This document shows, one piece after another, positions 8,003-16,967 of a stretch of 64,000 bases of DNA. The notes under the pieces were generated by a model, which had not been told where the DNA came from, made no database searches, and worked only from the letters and a program-made list of their open reading frames with translations. The stretch comes from Chroococcopsis sp964623815 (GTDB lineage Bacteria > Cyanobacteriota > Cyanobacteriia > Cyanobacteriales > Microcystaceae). How positions within the stretch are numbered: the stretch's first letter is position 1; every line of letters begins with the position of its first letter. The DNA is taken from the NCBI GenBank assembly GCA_964623815.1, contig CAZUVR010000019.1, positions 9,741-73,740 of the forward strand, given 5' to 3'. Made by a program: the position numbers and the translations under genes.

Positions 8003-8764
8003 ATGACAGCCGGCGTGTTTGGTAGCTTACCCTTTCCCAATCAAAGCGGAGATCAACTCATCAGTAAAGCGGTGAGTACGGCGATCGCCGCGTTATTCAA
8101 AAAAACCGGTAAGATCGAAGCAACCGTGCGGGCCGAACCGGTCGGTAAACTTCTTCAGGGAAGTATAGACGGTTTCGACTTTATCGGTAACTCGATGTTG
8201 ATGTATAACGGACTCAGGATCGAAGCGATGGAGCTATACGTTCAAGCGGTATCGATCGATTTCGGTTCCGTTTTTACGGGGCAGATAAAGCTCAAACAAC
8301 CAACTCAAGCGTCGATGCGAGTCGTATTAACAGAATCCGATCTAACAACCTCATTCAATACCCCCTTTATAGTTGAGAAATTGCAAAAATTAAACTATGA
8401 AGGTCAATCGCTAAATTTTGAAAACACGCAAATGATTCTGAACGAGGATCGATCGCTCAATCTAAAAACACAATTAAAGCTCGGGGATAATTCCGAGCCT
8501 CTCAATTTAGACATGACCACCTTCATCGAAGTCGAAGATAGAAGGAAAATCCAATTCGTAAATGTTTCTTACGGTGGCAACGAACAAGAACAAGCCATAG
8601 GAAAAGAATTAATAAATCACGTAAATAACCTGATGGATTTAGATAAATTCGCCCTCGATGGCACACAGTTAAAAGTAGATAGAATAAGAATAAAAGATAA
8701 ACAGATAGTATTTTATGGAATAGCTAAAATAGATAATTTCCCGCAAAGAAAATCGAAAAATTAA
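8003..8764 (+). CDS. DUF2993 family protein (LmeA-like)
   Basis: This 253-residue protein matches the DUF2993 family, common in cyanobacteria and actinobacteria and related to the LmeA phospholipid-binding protein. Visible family features are the N-terminal LISKAVSTAI helix, the VRAEPVGKLLQGSIDGFDF strand pair, MELYVQAVSIDFGSVFTGQIKL, and the late VDRIRIKDKQIVFYGIAKI strand. There is no obvious signal peptide at the ATG used (8003), so it is either cytosolic or exported another way. It reads toward the LivH-type permease 118 nt downstream, which has its own promoter. Function in cyanobacteria is not established. Confidence 0.8.
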   Translation: MTAGVFGSLPFPNQSGDQLISKAVSTAIAALFKKTGKIEATVRAEPVGKLLQGSIDGFDFIGNSMLMYNGLRIEAMELYVQAVSIDFGSVFTGQIKLKQPTQASMRVVLTESDLTTSFNTPFIVEKLQKLNYEGQSLNFENTQMILNEDRSLNLKTQLKLGDNSEPLNLDMTTFIEVEDRRKIQFVNVSYGGNEQEQAIGKELINHVNNLMDLDKFALDGTQLKVDRIRIKDKQIVFYGIAKIDNFPQRKSKN

Positions 8765-8827
8765 CTGAGAAAATATTTAGACAATTCCGAAAGACTGTTT
8801 TCTGAATTGATTTTTAGTGACCAGTGT

Positions 8828-8855
8828 TTGATAGTTAGGAGCGATCAACTATAAT
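8828..8855 (+). promoter_or_regulatory. Sigma-70-type promoter for the LivH-type permease
   Basis: TTGATA (8828-8833) and TATAAT (8850-8855) are separated by 16 nt, five and six matches to the consensus boxes. The start codon at 8883 is 27 nt past the -10 box. TTGAT/ATCAA (8828-8832, 8844-8848) is a small inverted repeat inside the promoter that could be an operator half-site pair. Confidence 0.6.
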
Positions 8856-8882
8856 AACCTCATGTAATTTTTCTGGTGAGGA

Positions 8883-9746
8883 ATGGAGATAGCGCAGCTT
8901 TTATTCAACGGCCTGGCTGTGGGTAGTATTATCGCCCTAGGTGCGGTGGGATTAACCTTAACTTACGGAATCTTGAGGTTATCGAATTTCGCTCACGGAG
9001 ACTTCATGACTCTGGGGGCGTATTTAGCCTGGGTAATCAATTCTTGGGGTATAACTCTCTTTTTAGCCGTACCCTTGGCGGCTCTAGGTACTATAGGGGC
9101 GATGTTACTGAGCGAACAATTACTCTGGAAACCCATGCGTAATCGCCGGGCGACATCGACTACCTTGATCATCATTTCTATCGGCCTAGCCCTATTCATT
9201 CGCAACGGCATTCTATTAATTTGGGGGGGTAGTAATCAACGCTATGATTTACCGGTAACGTCATCCCTTGATATATTCGGGGTGGGGGTGGCGATCGATC
9301 GCTTGATAGTCATCGCTCTGGCCCTAACGATCATGCTCGTCCTACACTTACTCTTACAAAAGACGAAAATCGGTAAAGCGATGCGGGCTGTAGCCGATAG
9401 TACGGATCTAGCCAGGGTGGCGGGGATCGATGTGGAAAAGGTGGTTTTATGGACATGGATAATCACCGCCGTACTCACCGCTTTAGGGGGTATAATGTTC
9501 GGCTTGATTACCGGGGGGGTACGCCCTAATATGGGGTGGTTTTTAATCCTACCGATGTTCGCCGCCGTCATTTTAGGGGGGATAGGCAATCCCTACGGAG
9601 CGATGAGCGGTGCTTTGATCATCGGTATCGCTCAAGAGTTAAGCGTACCTCTGATCGGCTCTGACTATAAACAGGGTATCGCTTTATTAATCATGATTTT
9701 GATCCTCTTCATTCGCCCTCAAGGATTATTTAAGAGTACAGTTTAG
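8883..9746 (+). CDS. Branched-chain/neutral amino acid ABC transporter permease (LivH/NatD-like)
   Basis: This 287-residue inner-membrane permease has about eight hydrophobic segments and the LivH pattern GLAVGSIIALGAVGLTLTYG followed by SNFAHGDFMTLGAYLAW. The cytoplasmic coupling region shows TKIGKAMRAVADSTDLARVAGID, the EAA-like loop of this class. The C-terminus LILFIRPQGLFK is diagnostic. Partner LivM, LivG and LivF genes are not in the window. A LivJ-like lipoprotein gene lies at 197-1420, so the two could belong to one dispersed Nat-type uptake system, though this is inferred. GGTGAGG precedes the ATG at 8883, and a good promoter lies just upstream. Confidence 0.92.
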   Translation: MEIAQLLFNGLAVGSIIALGAVGLTLTYGILRLSNFAHGDFMTLGAYLAWVINSWGITLFLAVPLAALGTIGAMLLSEQLLWKPMRNRRATSTTLIIISIGLALFIRNGILLIWGGSNQRYDLPVTSSLDIFGVGVAIDRLIVIALALTIMLVLHLLLQKTKIGKAMRAVADSTDLARVAGIDVEKVVLWTWIITAVLTALGGIMFGLITGGVRPNMGWFLILPMFAAVILGGIGNPYGAMSGALIIGIAQELSVPLIGSDYKQGIALLIMILILFIRPQGLFKSTV

Positions 9747-9788
9747 TTTCGAGAACAATTGCCAGATAACCTGGTTTGATTTTTGATT

Positions 9789-10469
9789 ATGCTCTCAGTG
9801 TCTCAAGGTTTATTGATTATCGGCTTAGTATGTCTATCTAATACGGTTTGCCTTGCCTCAAGTCGGGCAGATATACCCGATTGGTTGGCGCAGAATACGG
9901 CAGAGGATTTTTTTGAACTCGGATCGAAAAAATTCGCTGATAATGACCTAACTGGAGCGATCGCGGCCTGGACACAAGCGATCGTCCTTAATTCTAAATT
10001 CGCTGAAGCTTACTATAATCGTGGTGTGGCTCGTTATAAAAACAAAGAGATCCAACTAGCTTTAACCGATGTGACCACCGCCTTTCAAATCAAACCCAAT
10101 TATCCCGAAGCTTATTACGTGAGAGGATTGATCCGCTCCGAGGAGCTAAACGATAATGTGGGGGCGATCGAAGACTTCGATCAGGCGATTTTATTCAACC
10201 CCAATTATGACGCTGCTTTCTTTAAGCGAGGTAATGCCTATGCCATCCTCGGTAATAACGCCAAAGCTATCGAAGACTATAACAAAACCATCTCTCTGTC
10301 TCCGGATCACGCCGATGCCCATTTCAATCGTGGCGTAATCAAGTACAACAATAACGATCGCACCGGAGCGGTGGAAGATTTTCAAAAAGCGGCCGAACTT
10401 TATCGCTCTCAGGGAGATTTTGCGGCTTATGAGCGTGTTTCTGGCATACTTAAACAACTCAAAAGTTAA
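9789..10469 (+). CDS. Exported tetratricopeptide repeat protein
   Basis: This 226-residue protein has a probable signal peptide (hydrophobic LLIIGLVCL, then a small-residue region ending near residue 24). It is followed by about five TPR units of 34 residues. Units are recognised by AEAYYNRGVARYKNKE, PEAYYVRGLIRS, YDAAFFKRGNAYA and ADAHFNRGVIKYN. TPR arrays act as protein-binding scaffolds, here likely in the periplasm or at the membrane. The ATG at 9789 is used. An in-frame TTG at 9783 is less likely. It converges on the next gene with only 2 nt between the stop codons. Confidence 0.8.
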   Translation: MLSVSQGLLIIGLVCLSNTVCLASSRADIPDWLAQNTAEDFFELGSKKFADNDLTGAIAAWTQAIVLNSKFAEAYYNRGVARYKNKEIQLALTDVTTAFQIKPNYPEAYYVRGLIRSEELNDNVGAIEDFDQAILFNPNYDAAFFKRGNAYAILGNNAKAIEDYNKTISLSPDHADAHFNRGVIKYNNNDRTGAVEDFQKAAELYRSQGDFAAYERVSGILKQLKS

Positions 10470-10471
10470 CC

Positions 10472-10843
10472 TCATCGGTTTCTTTTCTCTAGTTGATTAA
10501 CGCGGTTTTCCAAAGTTTTTATCCTTTCTTTTAATTCGATTACCAAAGTAGCCAATCTTTCTGTTATCGGATCGCTACGTCCTATCAATTCTCCGTTGAC
10601 TCTTTGGGGCGTATTAGCAGGTTTTTTATTCAGCCCAGATGTAGACGGGTTAACGCTTCTGCTGCCCACACTTCTGACCTCGGCTTCCAAACGATCGATC
10701 CTATATCTTAAGCTCAACAATTCTGACCTTAAATAACTATCGGATTGAGCCGATGCTCTTAAATTGAATAGCAAAAACAGCGAGAAAAAAACAACCATAA
10801 ATAAAGCAATAAATCTCGCTTTAGATAGATATTTAATTAACAT
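10472..10843 (-). CDS. Small membrane-anchored coiled-coil protein
   Basis: This 123-residue protein is not assigned to a named family. Residues about 10-32 form a hydrophobic signal anchor or signal peptide ending in NLRASAQS. Two heptad-rich helices follow, around LRSELLSLRYRIDRLEAEVRS (34-54) and LATLVIELKERIKTLENRV (95-113). They are separated by a Ser/Pro/Asn-rich linker. It ends with a basic EKRNR. The architecture suggests a membrane-attached or periplasmic coiled coil. Its stop codon lies 2 nt from the stop of the convergent TPR gene, leaving no terminator. Confidence 0.6.
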   Translation of the reverse strand: MLIKYLSKARFIALFMVVFFSLFLLFNLRASAQSDSYLRSELLSLRYRIDRLEAEVRSVGSRSVNPSTSGLNKKPANTPQRVNGELIGRSDPITERLATLVIELKERIKTLENRVNQLEKRNR

Positions 10844-11039
10844 ATTTAAGCGTTTTTAATTATTAGTATAAATTCCATTTACCATTGTAAAATTTTCTCT
10901 CTCTGATTGGGGGAGGAGTGGGCGGGAGAAAAAATTCTGATAAATGGCCAGAAAAAACGTTCACCATAGCAGAGGTAAGCGAAAATACTAAACAGGATGT
11001 AATCTCACCCCGGTGAACAAGCCTCAGTAGGGTAAAAAT

Positions 11040-12203
11040 ATGAAATTAACGTCACGAGTCAATCAAGTTACTCCCTCTATAACCTTAATTATCGATTCCA
11101 AAGCTAAAGCTATGAAAGCAGAAGGCATAGATGTTTGTAGTTTTAGCGCTGGAGAACCAGATTTTGATACCCCCGCCCATATCAAAGAGGCGGCGAAAAA
11201 AGCTTTAGATGAGGGGAAAACTCGTTACGGCCCAGCCGCAGGAGAGCCGAAACTACGGGCCGCGATCGCGGATAAGTTACAAAGAGATAATGGTCTTAAC
11301 TATAAACCCGAGAATATTATAGTCACTAATGGCGGTAAACAATCTCTATATAACCTGATGATGGCGATCATCGAGCCAGGCGACGAAGTTATAATTCCCT
11401 CACCTTACTGGTTAAGTTATCCAGAAATGGTGACTTTAGCGGGGGGTAAGTCGGTCATAGTGCCTACGAGCCTAGAGAATGGTTATAAGATCACCCCTGA
11501 ACAATTAAAGTCGGCGATTACCGAGAGGACTAAATTATTCGTTCTTAACTCTCCCTCCAATCCTACGGGTATGGTGTATAGTCCGGAAGAGCTCGAAGTC
11601 TTGGGACGGATTGTGGTAGAAAACGATCTTCTCGTAGTCTCCGATGAAATTTACGAGAAAATTCTTTATGATGGCGCGAAACATCGTAGCATCGGGTCAT
11701 TCGGGCAGGAAATATTCGATCGCACTATTATCAGTAACGGTTTCGCCAAGAGTTATTCAATGACTGGTTGGCGAGTCGGTTACGCCGCAGGGCCGACAGA
11801 ATTAATCAAAGCCATGATAAAGATTCAAGGCCATAGCACCTCTAACGTCTGTACCTTCGCTCAATACGGTGCGATCGCGGCTCTGGAAAGCTCGAAAGAG
11901 TGTATCGAGATCATGCTGAAAGCTTTTAGCGAGAGGAGAAAATATATTTTAGAACGGGTTAGAGCGATCCCGGGGCTTGATTGTCCCACTCCCGACGGAG
12001 CTTTTTACATTTTCATCAATATCAAGGATATAGGCTTAAAATCTAGTGATTTTTGCGAGAAATTGTTAGATTCTCAAAATGTGGCGGCTATACCTGGTAT
12101 AGCTTTTGGTGCCGATGATTGTATCCGTCTATCTTACGCAACGAGTTTAGAAACCATAGAGAAGGGTCTCGATCGCCTAGAAAAATTTGTCGGCTCCCTG
12201 TGA
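11040..12203 (+). CDS. Pyridoxal-phosphate aminotransferase, aspartate aminotransferase type
   Basis: This 387-residue class I aminotransferase is of the AspAT Ib type, interconverting aspartate and oxaloacetate with 2-oxoglutarate/glutamate. The PLP lysine is Lys237 in SNGFAKSYSMTGWRVGY. The cofactor-binding NSPSNPTG motif is at residues 170-177, and SDEIYEKI follows at about 201-208. Some members of this group also accept prephenate, which cannot be decided here. The ATG at 11040 is preceded by a short purine-rich stretch. The 3' neighbour ahcY follows after 80 nt on the same strand. Confidence 0.92.
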   Translation: MKLTSRVNQVTPSITLIIDSKAKAMKAEGIDVCSFSAGEPDFDTPAHIKEAAKKALDEGKTRYGPAAGEPKLRAAIADKLQRDNGLNYKPENIIVTNGGKQSLYNLMMAIIEPGDEVIIPSPYWLSYPEMVTLAGGKSVIVPTSLENGYKITPEQLKSAITERTKLFVLNSPSNPTGMVYSPEELEVLGRIVVENDLLVVSDEIYEKILYDGAKHRSIGSFGQEIFDRTIISNGFAKSYSMTGWRVGYAAGPTELIKAMIKIQGHSTSNVCTFAQYGAIAALESSKECIEIMLKAFSERRKYILERVRAIPGLDCPTPDGAFYIFINIKDIGLKSSDFCEKLLDSQNVAAIPGIAFGADDCIRLSYATSLETIEKGLDRLEKFVGSL

Positions 12204-12283
12204 AAAATTACCCAAATTTCGCAGAAAATGTTAAGTTAAGTTAACCCTTTAATTAGGTTTATAGATAGTAAGGAATCAGTCAA

Positions 12284-13561
12284 ATGGTAGTAGCACCTGA
12301 AAAGAAAAAATATGAGATAAAAGATATTTCGCTGGCTCCCCTAGGGAAGCAACGGATCGATTGGGCAGGTCGGGAAATGCCCGTACTCGCACAGATTAAA
12401 GAGCGTTTCTCTAAAGAGAAACCCTTCGCTGGTTTACGCTTAGTAGCCTGTTGTCACGTTACCACCGAAACCGCTCACCTAGCGATAGCTATTAAAGCGG
12501 GCGGCGCTGACGCGGTATTGATCGCCAGTAACCCCCTGTCCACCCAAGATGACGTGGCTGCCTGTTTGGTAGCTGACTACGGTATCCCCGTATACGCGAT
12601 CAAAGGTGAAGACAACGAAACCTATCACCGTCACGTTCAGATCGCTCTAGATCATAAACCTAACATCATCATCGATGACGGTTCCGACGTAGTCGCCACC
12701 TTAATCCAAGAAAGAAAAAATCAAATCGCTGACATCATCGGCACCACCGAAGAAACCACCACCGGGATCGTGCGCTTACAAGCCATGTTCAGAGATGGTG
12801 TTCTCACCTTCCCGGCGATGAACGTCAACGACGCTGAAACCAAACACTTCTTCGATAACCGTTACGGTACTGGTCAATCCACCCTCGATGGGATCATCCG
12901 CGCCACCAATATTCTGCTCGCTGGTAAAACCGTAGTCGTCGCCGGTTATGGGTGGTGCGGTAAAGGTTGCGCGATGCGTGCCAGAGGTTTAGGTTCTAAC
13001 GTGATCGTTACCGAAATCAACCCGGTGAGAGCGATTGAAGCCGCGATGGATGGTTTCCGAGTCATGACTATGGATGCCGCCGCATCGGAAGGCGATATTT
13101 TCATTACCGTTACTGGTAACAAACACGTTATCCGGAGCGAACACTTCGACGCGATGAAAGACGGTGCGATCGTTTGTAACTCTGGACACTTCGATATTGA
13201 AATCGATCTCAAGTCTTTAAGAGACAAAGCCCTATCGGTTAAAGAAGTGCGTAACTTTACCGAACAGTACACCTTACCGAGCGGTAAATCCGTAGTCGTC
13301 ATCGGTGAAGGTCGTCTTGTTAACCTCGCAGCCGCCGAAGGACACCCTAGCGCGGTAATGGATATGAGTTTTGCTAACCAGGCTCTAGCTTGTGAATACC
13401 TCGTGAAAAACAAAGGTAAACTAGAACCCGCCATTCATTCCATCCCCGTAGAAGTGGATCAAGAGATCGCTCGGATCAAGTTAGCCGCTATGGGTATCAA
13501 CATCGATAGCCTCACCGAAGAACAAATCGAGTACATCAACTCTTGGACTTCGGGAACCTAA
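12284..13561 (+). CDS. ahcY: S-adenosylhomocysteinase
   Basis: AhcY reversibly splits S-adenosylhomocysteine into adenosine and homocysteine, clearing the by-product of methylation reactions. The 425-residue protein carries the NAD-binding motif VVVAGYGWCGKGCAMRARG at about residue 218 and the substrate region CHVTTETAHL near residue 60. CNSGHFDIEI and the C-terminal ending are also typical. Many other bacterial enzymes carry an insertion of about 40 residues that is absent here, so this is the shorter form. AAGGA lies about 10 nt before the ATG. A perfect 12-bp terminator stem follows. Confidence 0.97.
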   Translation: MVVAPEKKKYEIKDISLAPLGKQRIDWAGREMPVLAQIKERFSKEKPFAGLRLVACCHVTTETAHLAIAIKAGGADAVLIASNPLSTQDDVAACLVADYGIPVYAIKGEDNETYHRHVQIALDHKPNIIIDDGSDVVATLIQERKNQIADIIGTTEETTTGIVRLQAMFRDGVLTFPAMNVNDAETKHFFDNRYGTGQSTLDGIIRATNILLAGKTVVVAGYGWCGKGCAMRARGLGSNVIVTEINPVRAIEAAMDGFRVMTMDAAASEGDIFITVTGNKHVIRSEHFDAMKDGAIVCNSGHFDIEIDLKSLRDKALSVKEVRNFTEQYTLPSGKSVVVIGEGRLVNLAAAEGHPSAVMDMSFANQALACEYLVKNKGKLEPAIHSIPVEVDQEIARIKLAAMGINIDSLTEEQIEYINSWTSGT

Positions 13562-13586
13562 TTCCCTAATCTTATTCTCATAGTCC

Positions 13587-13616
13587 AATCCCTCCTTAAA
13601 CCCATAAGGAGGGATT
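13587..13616 (+). terminator. Terminator of ahcY
   Basis: AATCCCTCCTTA (13587-13598) and TAAGGAGGGATT (13605-13616) form a perfect 12-bp stem with a 6-nt loop, 26 nt after the ahcY stop. The downstream T-run is weak (ACTTTG), but the stem is strong. Confidence 0.65.
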
Positions 13617-13648
13617 ACTTTGAACCCTGTGGGCATATAAAAATTATT

Positions 13649-14260
13649 ATGACTGAATGGATTATCAACACGATGACATCTTTAGGGTACATAGGTATTG
13701 CCTTACTGATGTTCTTAGAGAATTTATTCCCGCCTATCCCGTCGGAACTGATCATGCCCCTGGCGGGTTTTACGGTGGCGCAGGGGAAGATGGAATTCAT
13801 CCCCGCCGTCATCGCGGGTATATTAGGAACCGTCGCCGGTGCCCTACCCTGGTATTACCTGGGAAAAGTGATCAGCGAAGCTAGATTAGCTCAACTGGCG
13901 GATAAATACGGTAAATGGTTAACGATTTCCGCTAAAGATATAGAAAAAGCGAACGGCTGGTTTAACCGTCACGGTAACAGAGCGGTACTATTATGTCGTT
14001 TAGTCCCTGGCGTGAGAACGATCATATCTCTGCCCGCAGGCGTTAATAACATGGCGATCGTACCTTTCCTACTTTACTCCACCATAGGTACAGCTTTGTG
14101 GGTTGTATTTCTGACCGGAGCAGGCTACGCCCTGGGTAATAAATACGAACTGGTAGAACAATATATGGGCCCGGTATCGAAAATAGTGCTAGTGAGTTTA
14201 ATCATCTGGTTTGGCCTGTGGTTGGTGAGAAAACAAATGGCAAAAAAGAGCAATTTATAG
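13649..14260 (+). CDS. DedA family membrane protein
   Basis: This 203-residue inner-membrane protein is of the DedA/SNARE-associated (VTT) family. These proteins are linked to lipid-carrier recycling and membrane homeostasis. The family start GYIGIALLMFLENLFPPIPSE is at residues 11-31. The F..R.(V/I)PG.R motif appears as LLCRLVPGVRTIISLPAG near residue 115. Four to five hydrophobic segments are visible and the C-terminus is basic (RKQMAKKSNL). The exact substrate of this member is unknown. Confidence 0.92.
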   Translation: MTEWIINTMTSLGYIGIALLMFLENLFPPIPSELIMPLAGFTVAQGKMEFIPAVIAGILGTVAGALPWYYLGKVISEARLAQLADKYGKWLTISAKDIEKANGWFNRHGNRAVLLCRLVPGVRTIISLPAGVNNMAIVPFLLYSTIGTALWVVFLTGAGYALGNKYELVEQYMGPVSKIVLVSLIIWFGLWLVRKQMAKKSNL

Positions 14261-14332
14261 ATAATCGTGCCTATTTTATAAAGATAAAACTCATTGTAAA
14301 CTTAGCTTGACCGTAAATATTAAAGATAAAAA

Positions 14333-14728
14333 ATGGAACTCGACTATCCAGATGATCTAAGATACCTAGAATCCCACGAATACGTCAGATTAGAGGGAGA
14401 GATCGCAACTCTAGGTATTAGCGCCTTCGCCGTTGACCAATTAGGCGATTTAGTATTTTTAGAATTGCCAGAGTTAGGGGAAGCCCTCGAAGTAGGCACC
14501 AGTTTCGGTACGATCGAATCGGTAAAAGCCGTGGAGGATTTATATCCACCGGTTTCGGGTACGGTGATCGAGCGGAATGAAGCCATGATCGAATCTCCGG
14601 AATTGATAGCTGATGACCCATACGGGGAAGGATGGCTATTAAAGGTGAGAATAGAAAATCCTGATAACGCTCTCGCCGATACTCTCTCCGCAGAAGAATA
14701 TCGTTCTCAGGTCGAGGGTGAAGCTTAA
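14333..14728 (+). CDS. gcvH: Glycine cleavage system H protein
   Basis: GcvH is the lipoyl carrier that shuttles the aminomethyl group between the P, T and L proteins of the glycine cleavage system, important in photorespiration. The 131-residue length is normal. Lys65 in GTIESVKAVEDLY is the lipoylation site. The start (SHEYVRLEG) and the C-terminal YGEGWLLKV segment are canonical. The genes for the P and T proteins are not nearby, as is usual in cyanobacteria. No glycine riboswitch is recognisable in the 72-nt upstream gap. Confidence 0.96.
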   Translation: MELDYPDDLRYLESHEYVRLEGEIATLGISAFAVDQLGDLVFLELPELGEALEVGTSFGTIESVKAVEDLYPPVSGTVIERNEAMIESPELIADDPYGEGWLLKVRIENPDNALADTLSAEEYRSQVEGEA

Positions 14729-14874
14729 TTTCCTTAATCAATGTTAACAATAGTAAACGGGTTATCGACTTTATGATTAAAAAAGGAGTTAACCCCAAAC
14801 TCTTTGTAGTGTAAGTAAGTAAAAGTAGATTTGACGGGCCCCCTCTACCGCCAGGTCTTTTTCTCTCTAAAATC

Positions 14875-16047
14875 ATGCTAAATCCCAACCGGTCAACGAT
14901 CGAACTTTCCAAAGACGATTATCAACGTTATTCCCGGCATATTATCCTACCCGAAGTAGGTTTAGACGGACAGAAACGCCTTAAAGCGGCCAGCGTCCTT
15001 TGTATAGGTACGGGCGGGCTGGGTTCACCCCTGTTACTGTATCTGGCAGCGGCCGGGATAGGCCGTATCGGAATCGTCGATTTTGATATAGTAGATAGCT
15101 CTAATCTGCAGCGCCAGATCATTCACGGCACATCTTGGGTGGGTAAACCGAAGATAGAATCGGCTAAAAATCGCATTCTAGAGATCAATCCCGATTGTCA
15201 GGTCGATTTATACAACACCGCTATAAGTTCGGCTAACGCCCTCGATATTCTAGCTGACTACGATGTAGTAATCGATGGTACAGATAATTTTCCCACCCGT
15301 TACCTCACCAACGACGCTTGTGTACTGCTCAATAAACCCAACGTCTACGGATCAATCTTCCGTTTTGAAGGCCAGGCAACGGTTTTTAACTATCAGGGCG
15401 GACCCAACTACCGGGATCTTTACCCAGAACCCCCACCACCAGGAATGGTTCCGAGCTGTGCTGAGGGGGGTGTTTTAGGTGTTCTCTGCGGTATCATCGG
15501 CACCATACAGGCCACGGAGGCGATTAAAATCATTCTGGGGACGGGAAACACCCTCAGCGGTAGATTATTACTCTATAACGCCCTGGAAATGAAGTTCCGG
15601 GAGTTAAAATTACGCCCCAATCCCGAAAGACCGGTAATCGAAAAATTAATCGATTATGAGCAATTTTGCGGTATACCCCAAGCTAAAGCACAGGAGGCTA
15701 AAGCACAAATGGAATTGGCAGAAATGACCGTCAAGGAACTGAAAGAATTGATCGATAGTGGGACTGATGATTACGTACTTATAGACGTGCGTAATCCCAA
15801 TGAATATCAAATCGCTCAGATTCCCGGCTCGGTGTTGATACCCCTACCAGATATTGAAAACGGTAGCGCCATCCCCAAGGTGAAAGAGTTAGTGCAGGGT
15901 CATCGCCTCATCGCTCATTGTAAGATGGGGGGACGATCGGCCAAAGCCCTAGCAATCCTCAAAGATGCTGGGATAGATGGCACTAACGTTAAAGGCGGAA
16001 TTACCGCCTGGAGTCGGGAAGTAGATCCGAACGTACCAGAATATTAA
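14875..16047 (+). CDS. moeB: E1-like adenylyltransferase/sulfurtransferase MoeB with C-terminal rhodanese domain
   Basis: This 390-residue protein activates the C-terminus of a ubiquitin-like sulfur carrier (MoaD or ThiS type) by adenylation for molybdopterin or thiamine synthesis. The ThiF-type nucleotide fold has GTGGLG at residues 45-50 and the conserved NLQRQIIH near 78. Cys195 in VPSCAEGGV is the likely catalytic cysteine. A rhodanese domain occupies about 285-390, with persulfide Cys349 in HCKMGGRSAKAL. The zinc-binding CxxC pairs found in E. coli MoeB are not present: only a lone Cys265 is seen in that region. A strong terminator follows. Confidence 0.93.
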   Translation: MLNPNRSTIELSKDDYQRYSRHIILPEVGLDGQKRLKAASVLCIGTGGLGSPLLLYLAAAGIGRIGIVDFDIVDSSNLQRQIIHGTSWVGKPKIESAKNRILEINPDCQVDLYNTAISSANALDILADYDVVIDGTDNFPTRYLTNDACVLLNKPNVYGSIFRFEGQATVFNYQGGPNYRDLYPEPPPPGMVPSCAEGGVLGVLCGIIGTIQATEAIKIILGTGNTLSGRLLLYNALEMKFRELKLRPNPERPVIEKLIDYEQFCGIPQAKAQEAKAQMELAEMTVKELKELIDSGTDDYVLIDVRNPNEYQIAQIPGSVLIPLPDIENGSAIPKVKELVQGHRLIAHCKMGGRSAKALAILKDAGIDGTNVKGGITAWSREVDPNVPEY

Positions 16048-16050
16048 GTT

Positions 16051-16078
16051 AGGAGGGGGGAATGATTTTTTCCCTCCT
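16051..16078 (+). terminator. Terminator of moeB
   Basis: AGGAGGG (16051-16057) pairs with CCCTCCT (16072-16078) and the stem extends inward through GGGAA/TTTTT. It starts 4 nt after the moeB stop codon. Confidence 0.6.
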
Positions 16079-16144
16079 CTGTAGAAAGGATTTGCTACAA
16101 TCTTGATGATTTATCGATCAAATTTAGTGTGGTGAGTGATAGCT

Positions 16145-16705
16145 ATGAGGAATATTTTCTCGAAATCGGGAGTGATAGGATTGACCGCGATATTCTGTGC
16201 CGGGTTATCTGACTTGACCTTGCCTTTAGCCGCGGCAGCTCAGAGACTCAATCAATTCGATGTTTGTGTAAAAGAAATCATCTCGGCTGGGGTGTCTCCC
16301 GACGCTGCCGGTAGCGCCTGCTCCGATGCTTTAATACCGAAAGAGTTATCCTTTTGCGTTACTAGAATTAAAAATAGAAGTCCCCTGCAGGGTGACGACA
16401 TCCTCCGCGCCTGTTATCAAGTACGTCGTCCGGTGGATTTAGCCAATTGCGTCATCGATATAGGGAAGGTAATGCCCCAAACTTCTCAAGCCAGCAAACA
16501 AGAAGAAAAGTCCCCCCCAGACGCGACAACCCTCTACGGACTCACCCTCGACTCCTGCCGGAAAAGTCTATTACCCGGTAGACATTCTGAGTGCGTTATC
16601 GGTTTGTACAGACAGGTGAAAGACTCTTCTTTAGAATCAGCCCTCAATACCTGTTTATCAGCCGAAGATTTCCCCCGCGATTTATTCCCCAGTTATAGTA
16701 ATTAA
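16145..16705 (+). CDS. Exported cysteine-repeat protein, unknown function
   Basis: This protein of about 186 residues has a signal peptide of roughly 33 residues ending in LPLAAAAQ. The mature part holds eight cysteines arranged in four similar units. Each unit opens with xxxCV (FDVCV, LSFCV, LANCV, HSECV) and closes with a second Cys 14 to about 50 residues later (GSACSDAL, RACYQV, DSCRKSL, NTCLSAE). The units are probably helical pairs with disulfides, inferred from spacing. I recall similar exported Cys-repeat proteins in cyanobacteria, without a known function. An in-frame GTG at 16136 is an alternative start. It lies upstream of the tandem repeat proteins, behind a terminator stem. Confidence 0.7.
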   Translation: MRNIFSKSGVIGLTAIFCAGLSDLTLPLAAAAQRLNQFDVCVKEIISAGVSPDAAGSACSDALIPKELSFCVTRIKNRSPLQGDDILRACYQVRRPVDLANCVIDIGKVMPQTSQASKQEEKSPPDATTLYGLTLDSCRKSLLPGRHSECVIGLYRQVKDSSLESALNTCLSAEDFPRDLFPSYSN

Positions 16706-16779
16706 TTTTATGTTGATCTTGACTGGGACGGATCTTAATGATATTAAGGTAAAACCGATAAATTAATATGACTGAAAAT

Positions 16780-16804
16780 TTAACAAGTTCTCAGAGCTTG
16801 TTAA
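16780..16804 (+). terminator. Terminator-like stem after the Cys-repeat gene
   Basis: TTAACAAGTTC (16780-16790) and GAGCTTGTTAA (16794-16804) pair over 11 positions (one G-T) with a 3-nt loop, followed by TTATTTAAAAATTT. It lies 75 nt past the stop of the preceding gene and 164 nt before the next. Confidence 0.55.
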
Positions 16805-16967
16805 TTATTTAAAAATTTACTGATAAGAGTAGTGATTCTATAATTCGCCTGACTAATCCTAATTTTGTTACCAATACCGTATACACTAGGAATATTACTT
16901 TCTCTAATAGATAGGGTAAAGTATTACATTTAGATCCATTTAGTTCAAACAATATATTAATAAAACT

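Noticed and set aside
12946..13434. Long minus-strand open frame opposite ahcY
   Set aside because: It overlaps the whole second half of a well-supported core gene, and its residues have no recognisable family pattern, so it is a shadow.
14261..14332. Possible glycine riboswitch before gcvH
   Set aside because: The gap is only 72 nt and AT-rich; it lacks the conserved paired aptamer sequences.
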